Shown here one piece after another: positions 18,613 through 26,661 of a stretch of DNA of 64,000 nt (the first letter of the stretch is position 1; each line of letters opens with the position of its first letter). The stretch is from an uncultured Spirochaetaceae bacterium. GTDB taxonomy: Bacteria > Spirochaetota > Spirochaetia > Treponematales > Treponemataceae. Position numbers and translations under genes: made by a program. The notes under the pieces were generated by a model. It ran no database searches. It had not been told where the DNA came from and saw nothing but the letters and a program-made list of their open reading frames with translations. The DNA is taken from the NCBI GenBank assembly GCA_902802305.1, contig CADCLG010000009.1:1-64000 (forward strand), given 5' to 3'.

Positions 18613-18757
18613 ATAAAAAATATTATAAATCTAATAAATGTTATTTTTTATAGTATAAATAGTAGAAATAAACTACTATGAAATGTTACAATATATATAA
18701 CAATGCATGTTAGATAACTACTAGAATATATTGCATATCTACTATTTTGTAGTAGAT
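18597..18757. repeat. Heptad repeats, candidate centromere/operator of the par system
   Basis: TAGTAGA or its inverse occurs six times in 160 bp, sometimes with one change: 18597-18603, 18660-18666, 18672-18678, 18717-18723, 18738-18744 and 18750-18756. The last two form ATCTACTA-ttttg-TAGTAGAT. Arrays of 7-bp repeats upstream of parA are what RHH centromere-binding proteins bind. Confidence 0.6.
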
Positions 18758-18819
18758 TATTAAAATCGCTCAAGGATTCAAATAGAGAAGACTTTTTAGA
18801 TAAATCGACAAATTATATA

Positions 18820-18841
18820 AAAGACCTCTTTCGGAGGCTTT
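18820..18841 (+). terminator. Possible intrinsic terminator
   Basis: AAAG-a-CCTC-tttcg-GAGG-CTTT forms an eight-pair stem with one bulge, followed by a T-rich stretch. It lies between the heptad array and the next iteron, with no gene just before it, so its role is uncertain. Confidence 0.4.
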
Positions 18842-18858
18842 ATTTTGAATTTTTATGG

Positions 18859-18878
18859 GGTAACAGTTCTCTTAAAAA
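18859..18878 (+). repeat. Outlying iteron
   Basis: GGTAACAGTTCTCTTAAAAA is a close match to the origin repeats, 60 bp upstream of the folate cyclo-ligase gene and nearly 2.5 kb from the main cluster. Confidence 0.65.
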
Positions 18879-18937
18879 ATACAAAGCCTTTTCTGATTTC
18901 CCTCGACTTTTTTTTTATAATTTTATAACCTAAAAAT

Positions 18938-19558
18938 ATGAATGAAAAATCAGCCTGTCTGGAAATGAAGAAAAAACTTCGCAGAGAAATCAAAGCTAAA
19001 ATTGCTGAAATTACGCCTCTGTTTTCTGATTATTCATCAAGAATTTGTGATTTTATCATTGGGGCTCATGTTTATAAATCCTGTAAAAATTTGCTTGCCT
19101 ACATGGCTTTGCCAGATGAGGTTAATCTTCAAAAGCTGATTTGTCGGGCTCTTGAAGATGGAAAAAATGTTTTTATTCCAAAAGTAATTTCAACTGCCGC
19201 AGCAGATGAGAATAGATTGATTTTTTATCAATACATGTCTGAAAAGGATTGCTGCACAGGTGCTTTTGGAATTAGTGAACCTTCTTCGGAAACACCTTCT
19301 TTTGATTATAATAATATTTCTGGAACAAGTTTGATTATAGTTCCGGGCCGTGCTTTTGCAGCTGATGGTTCGCGTCTTGGAAGAGGAAAAGCTTTTTATG
19401 ATTCATTTTTATTTAAGGCACGAAAATTGCTGGGAAGTAAAGTTGTTTTTTGCGGAGCAGGTTTCGGTGTGCAATTCTTAGACGCTCTGCCGCTGGAGAC
19501 GCATGATATAAAAATGGATCTTCTGGTAAACGAAAACGGATTTGTCGCTAAAAACTGA
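18938..19558 (+). CDS. 5-formyltetrahydrofolate cyclo-ligase
   Basis: Converts 5-formyl-THF to 5,10-methenyl-THF using ATP, recycling a dead-end folate. The 206 residues have the family's N-terminal KKKLRREIKAKI helix and the C-terminal signature VPGRAFAADGSRLGRGKAFYD that binds the nucleotide and folate. Length is typical. TATAAT at 18916-18921 precedes the ATG and no ribosome site is visible. It is the first non-plasmid-like gene on this side of the partition module and is flanked by iterons on both sides. Confidence 0.9.
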   Translation: MNEKSACLEMKKKLRREIKAKIAEITPLFSDYSSRICDFIIGAHVYKSCKNLLAYMALPDEVNLQKLICRALEDGKNVFIPKVISTAAADENRLIFYQYMSEKDCCTGAFGISEPSSETPSFDYNNISGTSLIIVPGRAFAADGSRLGRGKAFYDSFLFKARKLLGSKVVFCGAGFGVQFLDALPLETHDIKMDLLVNENGFVAKN

Positions 19559-19597
19559 TTTGAATAAGGTGCCTTTCGTTTTTATATTTTTTCTGAT

Positions 19598-19617
19598 AAT
19601 TTAGGCGTTCTGTTACC
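19598..19617 (-). repeat. Outlying inverted iteron
   Basis: Read on the minus strand this is GGTAACAGAACGCCTAAA, a good match to the origin repeats. It lies between the folate cyclo-ligase and lysA genes, the furthest copy found from the origin on this side. Confidence 0.6.
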
Positions 19618-19665
19618 TCTATAAAAATTTTTATATTTTCATTCTATTTATTTATGTCTTTATTC

Positions 19666-19695
19666 TTGAAACATGGCAAAGATTATTATTATAAT
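19666..19695 (+). promoter_or_regulatory. Probable lysA promoter
   Basis: TTGAAA (19666-19671) and TATAAT (19690-19695) are spaced by 18 bp. The 68-base leader that follows shows no lysine riboswitch-like structure; a GAGG site precedes the ATG at 19764. Confidence 0.5.
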
Positions 19696-19763
19696 TTCCA
19701 TAAAATCAGGCTGAAAGAATTTATTTTTTTCTGCATAAAAAATTAACATTATGAGGTTCATGA

Positions 19764-21026
19764 ATGAGTTCTAATTTTCCATTAAATAAAAGTCAACTGG
19801 ATAATCTTATAAATGATTTTCCTACACCTTTCTATCTTTATGATGAAGCTGCAATCCGTGAAAATATGCGCAAGTTTACAAAAGCATTCAGCATTTTTCC
19901 GGTTTTCAGAGAGCACTTTGCGGTAAAGGCTTGTCCTAATCCCTATATTTTGAAAATTCTTGCTGAAGAAGGCTGTGGTGCTGATTGTTCATCTTTACCG
20001 GAATTAATGCTTTCTGAAATGGCTGGTATCAAAGGAAAAAAGGTTATTTTTACTTCGAACGAAACTCCCGCTGCTGAATATCAGTTTGCTTATGACCGTG
20101 GAAATATTATTAATTTTGATGATATAACTCACATTGATTATTTTAAGAAAAATGTTGGAAAATTGCCGGATACAGTTTGTTTCAGATATAATCCGGGGGC
20201 TGAAAAACAGGGATGCAATTCAATCATTGGAAAGCCTGAAGAATCAAAATACGGACTTACACGAGAACAGATTTTTGAAGCCTATAAAATCTGCAAATCA
20301 GAAGGTGTAAAGCATTTTGGTCTTCATACAATGGTTGCTTCAAATGAATTGAATCCAGCTTTTTTTGTTGATACTGCAAAACTTTTGTTTGAACTTTGTG
20401 CAGAAATAAAAGAAAAATGCGGAGTCAGAATAGAATTTGTTGATTTGGGCGGCGGACTTGGAATTCCATATAAACCAGAACAGAAAGCAGTAGATTATGA
20501 TGAAGTTGCAAAAGGAATTCGCGCAGAATATGACAGAGTTGTAGTACCAAATGATTTGGATCCTCTTGAAATATACTGGGAATGTGGTCGTCCGATTACA
20601 GGTCCTTATGGTTGGCTTGTCACGACTGCAATTCATGAAAAGCATATTTACCGCGAGTATATCGCTCTTGATGCCTGTATGGCAGATTTAATGCGTCCTG
20701 GAATGTATGGAGCCTACCACGAAGTTACAGTCAGTGGTAAAGAAGATGCTCCTAAAACAAAAGTTTATGATGTGGTCGGCTCTCTTTGCGAAAACTGCGA
20801 TAAATTTGCTGTTCAGCGGGCTTTGCCAGAAATCAAAATGGGAGACCATGTAATCATTCATGATGCAGGTGCGCACGGAAGGGCAATGGGCTTCAATTAT
20901 AATGGAAAATTACGTTGTGGAGAAATATTAATGCGCCCAGACGGAACTTTCAAAGAAATCAGACGTAAAGAAACAATAAATGATTTATTTGCTACATTGG
21001 ATTTAGATGGTGTAAAAAACTTCTAA
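19764..21026 (+). CDS. lysA: Diaminopimelate decarboxylase
   Basis: Last step of lysine synthesis: meso-diaminopimelate to L-lysine, PLP-dependent, fold III. Lys55 in HFAVKACPNP is the PLP-bearing residue; the glycine-rich VDLGGGLGIPY phosphate loop, ECGRPITGPYG and the C-terminal GSLCENCDKF with the catalytic Cys are present. The 420 residues are typical. Substrate assignment rests on overall similarity to LysA; related decarboxylases act on arginine, ornithine or carboxynorspermidine. It probably shares a transcript with the GH3 gene 44 bp downstream. A DapL gene at the window end supports a DAP pathway. Confidence 0.85.
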   Translation: MSSNFPLNKSQLDNLINDFPTPFYLYDEAAIRENMRKFTKAFSIFPVFREHFAVKACPNPYILKILAEEGCGADCSSLPELMLSEMAGIKGKKVIFTSNETPAAEYQFAYDRGNIINFDDITHIDYFKKNVGKLPDTVCFRYNPGAEKQGCNSIIGKPEESKYGLTREQIFEAYKICKSEGVKHFGLHTMVASNELNPAFFVDTAKLLFELCAEIKEKCGVRIEFVDLGGGLGIPYKPEQKAVDYDEVAKGIRAEYDRVVVPNDLDPLEIYWECGRPITGPYGWLVTTAIHEKHIYREYIALDACMADLMRPGMYGAYHEVTVSGKEDAPKTKVYDVVGSLCENCDKFAVQRALPEIKMGDHVIIHDAGAHGRAMGFNYNGKLRCGEILMRPDGTFKEIRRKETINDLFATLDLDGVKNF

Positions 21027-21070
21027 ATCAAAAGCTTAAATCAGAAAGCATAAAATAAACAGGAGTTTTT

Positions 21071-23638
21071 ATGAATAAAATTTATGCAATGACAGATGAC
21101 AAAATCACGGAGCGTGAAATTAAAAATGCGCTGGCAGCAAAAAAAATTGCCTGCGAATGTATGGTTTTGTTAAAAAATGAAAATCAGACATTGCCACTGA
21201 ATAAAAAAATCAAAATTGCATTGTTCGGAAATGGTGCGAGAAATACAATAAAAGGTGGAACTGGTTCTGGAGATGTTAATACGCGCAGTTTTACAAATAT
21301 TGAAACCGGTCTTAAAAACGCTGGTTTTGTAATTACATCTCAGGCCTGGCTTGATAAAAACGAAAAATTCAGAAATGAAAAGAAAACTGAATATTTGAAT
21401 TGGATTGATTCAGAAGCGAAAGCTAAAAATATTAATCCAGTTTATATTGCTTTTGATCATCCTTTTACAGACCCGGGAATTGTAGAAATCACTGATGAGG
21501 AAATAAAAGCTGCTGGTTGTGAATCTGATGATGTAACGGCCGTTTTTGTAATTTCAAGAAACTCTGGTGAAGGAGCAGACCGTAGAAACGCAAAGGGCGA
21601 CTATCAGCTTTCTGATACTGAAGCTGACGGTTTGAAAAAAGTTGCATCAAGTTTCAAAAAAGTTGTAGTTGTTTTGAATGTTGGCGGAATTATTCAGATT
21701 AAAGATGTTTATGAAAATCCTGATGTTTCTGCTCTTCTTTTGATGAGTCAGTTGGGAAATCTTGGTGGAGATGCTCTTGCAGAAGTTCTTTGCGGTGATT
21801 CTGTACCAAGTGGTCGTCTCTCTGATACCTGGGCTTTAGATTACATGGATTATCCATCATCAGCTACCTTCAGTTTTAATAATGGAAATCTTGATGATGA
21901 TTATTATAATGATGGAATCTATGTAGGTTACCGTTATTTTGACAGCTTTGATAAAGAAGTTTTGTTCCCGTTTGGATATGGTCTTGGTTATACAAAGTTT
22001 AGTCAAACTGTTACCTCTGTAGCTCAGAAAGATAATAAATTAAAGATTGATGTTGAGGTTTGCAATATCGGTGAAAAGTTTTCCGGTAAAGAAGTAGTTC
22101 AGGTTTATGTTTCTGCTCCAGACGGAAAATTGATAAAACCATATCAGGAATTGAAAGCCTTTGCAAAATCCAATGAATTAAAGCCTGGTGAAAAAGAGAC
22201 TCTTGAAATTGCATTTAATCTTGAGAATCTTGCAAGTTATGATGAAAAATCTTCCAGCTGGATAATTGAAAAAGGAAATTATCTGGTTAGGGTAGGGGAG
22301 AACTCAAAAGAAACAACTGTTGCTGCAACTTTAGTTTTTGACAAAGATTTTGTTACAGAAAAATGCCGCAAGGTGCTTCCTTTGGATTGTGAATTGCAGG
22401 AAATTAAACCTGCTGCTGCAAAAGTTGCTCCAGCAGCTCAGGGAATTGTAATCAATATTGATGAAAGCAAACTTACCTGCAAATGCAATGAATATCAGAA
22501 AAATCGCCCTGAAATGAAAACTGATAAAACACAGATTTTGACACTTGAGGATGTAAAGAATAAAAAATGCACACTTGAAGAACTTGTTGCTCAGCTGTCT
22601 GTTGAAGAAATGGCAACTTTGTGTGTAGGCGTTTTCAGCCACAATAAAGATAAATCAGTAATAGGTTCTGCTTCTGCCTGTGTTCCTGGTGCAGCTGGTG
22701 AAACTCCAGATTTGTTGAAAGATTCAAGAAAAATCAAAAAGCTCATTCTTGCTGATGGTCCTGCGGGGGTAAGACTTACTCCTCATTTTAAGACAGATAA
22801 AGATGGAAATCTTTTGCCAGGCGGGGATGTTTTTGGTGATACAATCAGAAAGTTTGAAAATGTTCCGGAAGGAGCAATAGATTACTATCAGTATTGTACT
22901 GCAATTCCAATTGGTTGGGCTTTGGCTCAGAGCTGGGACTGCGAAATGGTAGAAAAAATTGGCCAGATGATTGGCGGCGAAATGCAGTTGTTTGGTGTTG
23001 ATTTGTGGCTTGCTCCTGCTCAGAATATTCACAAAAATCCATTGTGTGGACGAAACTTTGAATATTATTCTGAAGATCCTCTTTTAACTGGAAAAATCTC
23101 TGCTGCAATTACCCGCGGTGTTCAGAAAAATAAAGGTTGTGGAACTACAATCAAACATTTTGCTGCAAACAACCAGGAAGAAAACCGCTATTTTGTAAAC
23201 GCCCATATTTCAGAAAGAACTTTACGCGAAATTTATCTTAAAGGTTTTGAAATTGCTGTCAAAGAATCTCAGCCTCTTTCTGTAATGACTTCCTACAACC
23301 TGCTCAACGGAATCCATACTGCAAACCAGTATGATTTGTGCCAGACCCTCCTTCGCGATGAGTGGGACTTTGGAGGCGTTGTAATGACAGACTGGTTTAC
23401 TTCTCAGCACATGCCTTCAATGATGGGCAAATATAAACCAAAGTATCCAATTTCTGCTTCTACAGGTTGTATTGCAGCCGGTAACGATTTACAGATGCCG
23501 GGATGCCAGCAGAATATTGATGATATCGTTGATTCTGTAAAGAATAATAAAGAAATTGACGGTTACAAGATTTCTCTTGGCGACTTGCAGTTCTGTACTT
23601 ACAATCTGCTTAAAGTTATTCTTAAACTGGAAGCTTAG
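21071..23638 (+). CDS. Beta-glucosidase-type GH3 with permuted domain order
   Basis: An 855-residue GH3 glycosidase acting on beta-linked glucosides or xylosides. The usual C-terminal domain comes first (KKIACECMVLLKNENQTLPL, residues about 15-290), then a fibronectin-III-like domain (about 300-400), a linker, and the (beta/alpha)8-type domain last (ADGPAGVRL, KNPLCGRNFEYYSEDP, TIKHFAANNQE). The nucleophile Asp774 is in GGVVMTDWF. This B-A order is known in some rumen Firmicutes enzymes. No signal peptide is seen, so it should be cytoplasmic. AGGAG precedes the ATG, and a strong terminator follows. Confidence 0.93.
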   Translation: MNKIYAMTDDKITEREIKNALAAKKIACECMVLLKNENQTLPLNKKIKIALFGNGARNTIKGGTGSGDVNTRSFTNIETGLKNAGFVITSQAWLDKNEKFRNEKKTEYLNWIDSEAKAKNINPVYIAFDHPFTDPGIVEITDEEIKAAGCESDDVTAVFVISRNSGEGADRRNAKGDYQLSDTEADGLKKVASSFKKVVVVLNVGGIIQIKDVYENPDVSALLLMSQLGNLGGDALAEVLCGDSVPSGRLSDTWALDYMDYPSSATFSFNNGNLDDDYYNDGIYVGYRYFDSFDKEVLFPFGYGLGYTKFSQTVTSVAQKDNKLKIDVEVCNIGEKFSGKEVVQVYVSAPDGKLIKPYQELKAFAKSNELKPGEKETLEIAFNLENLASYDEKSSSWIIEKGNYLVRVGENSKETTVAATLVFDKDFVTEKCRKVLPLDCELQEIKPAAAKVAPAAQGIVINIDESKLTCKCNEYQKNRPEMKTDKTQILTLEDVKNKKCTLEELVAQLSVEEMATLCVGVFSHNKDKSVIGSASACVPGAAGETPDLLKDSRKIKKLILADGPAGVRLTPHFKTDKDGNLLPGGDVFGDTIRKFENVPEGAIDYYQYCTAIPIGWALAQSWDCEMVEKIGQMIGGEMQLFGVDLWLAPAQNIHKNPLCGRNFEYYSEDPLLTGKISAAITRGVQKNKGCGTTIKHFAANNQEENRYFVNAHISERTLREIYLKGFEIAVKESQPLSVMTSYNLLNGIHTANQYDLCQTLLRDEWDFGGVVMTDWFTSQHMPSMMGKYKPKYPISASTGCIAAGNDLQMPGCQQNIDDIVDSVKNNKEIDGYKISLGDLQFCTYNLLKVILKLEA

Positions 23639-23691
23639 TTTATAGGTAATGAATGTAAGGTCCTTATAATCAGATATAAGAAAAAATTAAA

Positions 23692-23727
23692 GGCGGTGAT
23701 TGCGACAAGCGCAACCACCGCCTTTTT
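23692..23727. terminator. Strong intrinsic terminator
   Basis: GGCGGTG-A-TTGCG, loop acaag, CGCAA-C-CACCGCC make a 12-pair stem with one mismatch, followed by TTTTTCTT. It lies between the GH3 gene and the convergent ABC cluster; an A-rich left flank would let it serve both strands. Confidence 0.9.
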
Positions 23728-23765
23728 CTTGGGATTCATAAATCCGTGTATTAGCTAGAGATTAG

Positions 23766-24524
23766 CTAGAGTACAGCTTTCAAAAACTGTTGCAATCGTT
23801 CACTCTTAGGATGCTGGAAGATTTCTTCAGGAGTTCCTTCTTCAGCAATAACGCCTCCGTCCATAAAAAGAACTCTGTCTGCAACTTCGCGGGCAAAACC
23901 CATTTCATGGGTAACAACAACCATTGTCATACCATCGTTAGCAAGCTGCTTCATAACAGAAAGAACTTCACCGACTAATTCCGGGTCAAGTGCCGAAGTT
24001 GGTTCATCAAAAAGAATTGTTTTTGGTTCCATTGCAAGCGCACGAGCAATTGCAACACGCTGCTGCTGACCTCCCGAAAGATTGTTAGGGTAGGCGTCCA
24101 GTTTGTCGCCAAGTCCAACTCTCTGAAGTATTTCAATTCCCTTCTGGCGGGCTTCTTCTTTGGATTTACCAAGTACGTGCATAGGAGCGACCATCATATT
24201 TTCCAGCGCAGTTTTGTGTGGGAAAAGATTGAATCTCTGGAAAACCATTCCTACTTCCAGAAGAATCTTGCGTCGTTCTTTAGAAGAAATCTTGAGTTTT
24301 CTTACACCGTTTTCATGATGTGTTAATAACTGATCTTCTATATAAATTGCACCGTTGTTAATATGTTCAAGATGATTTAAAGCGCGTAAAAAAGTAGATT
24401 TACCGGCACCACTTGGTCCGATTATACAAACTACTTCCTTTGGTTTTACAGAAAGAGTTACGCCTTTTAATACATCTAAATCTCCAAAAGAAACACATAC
24501 GTTTTCTGCTCTAATCATGTCCAT
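23766..24524 (-). CDS. Polar amino-acid ABC transporter, ATP-binding protein
   Basis: A 252-residue GlnQ-type ATPase with Walker [10 protein letters not shown], signature LSGGQQQRV, Walker B TILFDEPT and VTHEMGF. It is the last gene of a binding protein-permease-ATPase cluster on the minus strand, with a GGAG ribosome site. It is a paralogue of the ATPase at 4343-5080. GlnQ-type importers carry glutamine, arginine or other polar amino acids; the substrate is not resolved here. Confidence 0.93.
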   Translation of the reverse strand: MDMIRAENVCVSFGDLDVLKGVTLSVKPKEVVCIIGPSGAGKSTFLRALNHLEHINNGAIYIEDQLLTHHENGVRKLKISSKERRKILLEVGMVFQRFNLFPHKTALENMMVAPMHVLGKSKEEARQKGIEILQRVGLGDKLDAYPNNLSGGQQQRVAIARALAMEPKTILFDEPTSALDPELVGEVLSVMKQLANDGMTMVVVTHEMGFAREVADRVLFMDGGVIAEEGTPEEIFQHPKSERLQQFLKAVL

Positions 24525-24551
24525 AAGATTTTCTCCTTTATGTAATTAAAA

Positions 24552-25208
24552 TCAAGCGTAAGTATTTTTCTTTTCCAGCCAGCGGAAGAACAAGGTGAAT
24601 ACAGCCGTAATAATCAGATAAAGAATCATTGCCGGAATGTATACCAGTGAAGATGCCGTTGAAGACTGAATGCTTCGCGTAACTTTCGTAATATCTGCAA
24701 GAGCGATGATAGAAACCAGAGATGCGTCTTTGAGCATCATAATGAACTCGTTTCCTACAGGAGGAATGAGCCGTCTTATTGACTGTGGAAGAATAATAAG
24801 CTTCATAGTCTGAAGGTAACTCATACCAAGGACTTTGCCTGCTTCGAACTGTCCTTTATCGATTGATTGGATTGCGGAACGGAAGATTTCGCTGCAGTAT
24901 GCACCACTGTTTAATCCAAATGCAATGAATGCTGCAAGAAACTTATTGTTAATTGTAAGAGCTCTGCTTATTTCAGGCAGACCATAATAAACAAAGTAAA
25001 GCTGCATCAAAAGAGGTGTTCCGCGGAAGAAGAAAACGTATGCTTTACTAAGTCCTCTTAATACCTTGCTCTTTGACATTGAGCCAAGAGCAAGGATTAT
25101 TCCAAGAATAAGACCGGCACATACTGAACAAAGAGTCAGTAAAATTGTGATTTTAGCACCACTTAATAACTGAGGGGTCCAGCCGATAATTTTTTGAAAA
25201 ATATTCAT
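24552..25208 (-). CDS. Polar amino-acid ABC transporter, permease
   Basis: A 218-residue HisM/GlnP-type membrane protein with five hydrophobic segments, the VFFFRGTPLLMQLYFVYYGLP stretch (split across a helix end) and the EAA loop GQFEAGKVLGMSYLQTMKLIILPQS. Being the only permease gene of its cluster, it probably works as a homodimer. It lies between the binding-protein and ATPase genes with short gaps (about 30 bp each), indicating one operon. Confidence 0.93.
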   Translation of the reverse strand: MNIFQKIIGWTPQLLSGAKITILLTLCSVCAGLILGIILALGSMSKSKVLRGLSKAYVFFFRGTPLLMQLYFVYYGLPEISRALTINNKFLAAFIAFGLNSGAYCSEIFRSAIQSIDKGQFEAGKVLGMSYLQTMKLIILPQSIRRLIPPVGNEFIMMLKDASLVSIIALADITKVTRSIQSSTASSLVYIPAMILYLIITAVFTLFFRWLEKKNTYA

Positions 25209-25240
25209 ATGCCAATCCTTATAATTTATTTTTTGTTATT

Positions 25241-26044
25241 TTATTTAATGCTGTCAGATAAATCCATTCCGAAAATCTTAACATAGATGTTCTTTAATGT
25301 ACCATCTGCTTTCATGTCTTCAAGAATCTTGTTAACTTTTGTCTGAAGTTCTGTATTTCCTTTTTTCATACAGATTCCAAAGTATTCATCTGGAGTTCCG
25401 CTCCAAACCTGTTTGAATTCAGTGTCTTTTGGAGCAAGGTAATCAACTGCTACAAGACCGTCACTTACAACAACATCAATTCTCTTGAGCTTGAGGTCGT
25501 CGTATGCATTCATAACCTTGTCATAAGCGTTTTCGATGTATGTGAATCCTTCTTCAGCAGCGTGTTTCTTTGCGTAAAAGTCAGATGTTGTTTCTGCCTG
25601 ATAACCAACTTTCATTCCTGCAATGTCAGAGAATTTATTGATTTTTAAAGTTGAATCTTTGCGTACGATTAAAGACTGTCCGTTTCCGATATATGGATTT
25701 GAGAATAAATAATTCTGGAGTCGCTCTTCAGTAATAGTTGCAGCAGAAATAACTGCATCATAGCGGTCTGTATCAAGTCCAGCAAAAATACCATCCCATG
25801 CTGTATCAACGAATTCAGGCTCAAGGTTAAGACGTTTAGCAATTTCTTTTCCAAGTTCGATGTCAAAGCCCATAGGAGTTTTTCCGTCATCTGCATAGTA
25901 TTCAAAAGGAGGATAGCCGATTTCCATAGCAATCATGAACTTTCCTTTCTGAACTGTGAACTCACCTTTTTCTACCTTTTTTGTACAACTAGTGAGACCT
26001 GCAATTAAAGCGATTGCACCAATAAGTGCTCCAATTTTTTTCAT
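25241..26044 (-). CDS. Amino-acid ABC transporter, binding lipoprotein
   Basis: A 267-residue family 3 binding protein. The ATG at 26044 follows a GGAGG site; a longer frame from 26089 would run through the leader hairpin and is rejected. The signal peptide ends in a lipobox IAGLTSC, so it is anchored to the outer face of the inner membrane. Lobe I motifs are clear: IGYPPFEYYADDGKTPMGF, WDGIFAGLDTDRYDAVIS and ITEERLQNYLFSNPY. First gene of its operon; a strong promoter and a terminator-like hairpin precede it. Confidence 0.92.
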   Translation of the reverse strand: MKKIGALIGAIALIAGLTSCTKKVEKGEFTVQKGKFMIAMEIGYPPFEYYADDGKTPMGFDIELGKEIAKRLNLEPEFVDTAWDGIFAGLDTDRYDAVISAATITEERLQNYLFSNPYIGNGQSLIVRKDSTLKINKFSDIAGMKVGYQAETTSDFYAKKHAAEEGFTYIENAYDKVMNAYDDLKLKRIDVVVSDGLVAVDYLAPKDTEFKQVWSGTPDEYFGICMKKGNTELQTKVNKILEDMKADGTLKNIYVKIFGMDLSDSIK

Positions 26045-26055
26045 AATAAACCTCC

Positions 26056-26100
26056 AAAAATAAAAAGGGCAAATAAACTGCAAATGCAATTATTTTGCCC
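26056..26100 (-). promoter_or_regulatory. Terminator-like hairpin in the 5' leader of the ABC operon
   Basis: Read on the minus strand, GGGCAAAATAATTGCA, loop TT, then TGCAGTTTATTTGCCC (26067-26100) pair at 14 of 16 positions, followed at once by TTTTTATTTTT and then the GGAGG site. Placed about ten bases after the predicted transcript start, it could attenuate transcription or stabilise the 5' end. No riboswitch family is recognised. Confidence 0.6.
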
Positions 26101-26115
26101 CGTTGCACAATTTAA

Positions 26116-26143
26116 ATTATAGTAATTTTAATGATTAGGTCAA
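26116..26143 (-). promoter_or_regulatory. Promoter of the ABC operon
   Basis: On the minus strand TTGACC (26138-26143) and TATAAT (26116-26121) are 16 bp apart. The predicted start falls just before the leader hairpin. Confidence 0.7.
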
Positions 26144-26149
26144 GCACTC

Positions 26150-26171
26150 GAAAAGTAGATGAAAAGTAGAT
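26150..26171 (+). repeat. Tandem 11-bp direct repeat in a divergent promoter region
   Basis: GAAAAGTAGAT occurs twice without a gap (26150-26160, 26161-26171), directly upstream of the ABC operon's -35 box and upstream of the divergent coiled-coil gene. It is a likely protein-binding site. Confidence 0.5.
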
Positions 26172-26214
26172 ACTACACTTGAAATAACCTAAACCTATGG
26201 GTTATCATGTAAAT

Positions 26215-26661
26215 ATGAGCCGTAAAACAGAAAATATTTATCAGTCTCTTGATAAATTGAAAGAATTAGAAGAACGCCTTTCGGATTTGAATAAGACAAT
26301 AAAGAGCCGCGAGCTTGATGACATTGATTTTGAACTTGTTCAGGAAATAAAAAATCTCAGGTTTTGGATAGATTCTTTGTATTTGTATAATGGAAAATCA
26401 ACCAGTAATGCCAAAAAAACTGCCAGCCGCGAAAATGGTAAAAAAGGTGGCAGACCTCCAAAGCAGATTACACAAATGAAGCGTCGACGTTTAGAAATCG
26501 AAGAGCTCATTCCTGAACTAGAGCATAAAATCAAGTTTGCAGAAAATCTTGAGGAAGAAAAAAATCTTAAAAATCAAATAGAAGAATTAAAAAAAGAGAA
26601 TCAGAAAATTTCTTCTGCCCTTGAGCAATACACTAAAGGCAGTCTAAAATCAGAAAGTTGA
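26215..26661 (+). CDS. Small coiled-coil protein with AT-hook-like motif
   Basis: A protein of about 148 residues that I do not recognise. It has an N-terminal heptad-rich segment (SLDKLKELEERLSDLNKTI), a basic central motif SRENGKKGGRPPK that resembles an AT-hook or the basic tail of plasmid DNA-binding proteins, and a C-terminal coiled coil (EEEKNLKNQIEELKKENQ). An upstream ATG at 26197 is possible; neither has a clear ribosome site, and a TATCAT-like -10 just before 26215 favours the shorter form. Its last 12 bases overlap the convergent EAL gene. Confidence 0.6.
   Translation: MSRKTENIYQSLDKLKELEERLSDLNKTIKSRELDDIDFELVQEIKNLRFWIDSLYLYNGKSTSNAKKTASRENGKKGGRPPKQITQMKRRRLEIEELIPELEHKIKFAENLEEEKNLKNQIEELKKENQKISSALEQYTKGSLKSES

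Noticed and set aside
19559..19763. Lysine riboswitch upstream of lysA
   Set aside because: No conserved core or multi-stem structure is apparent; only an iteron and a simple promoter are visible.
25241..26089. Long form of the binding lipoprotein beginning at 26089
   Set aside because: It would put the leader hairpin and GGAGG site inside the coding region and spoil the signal peptide.
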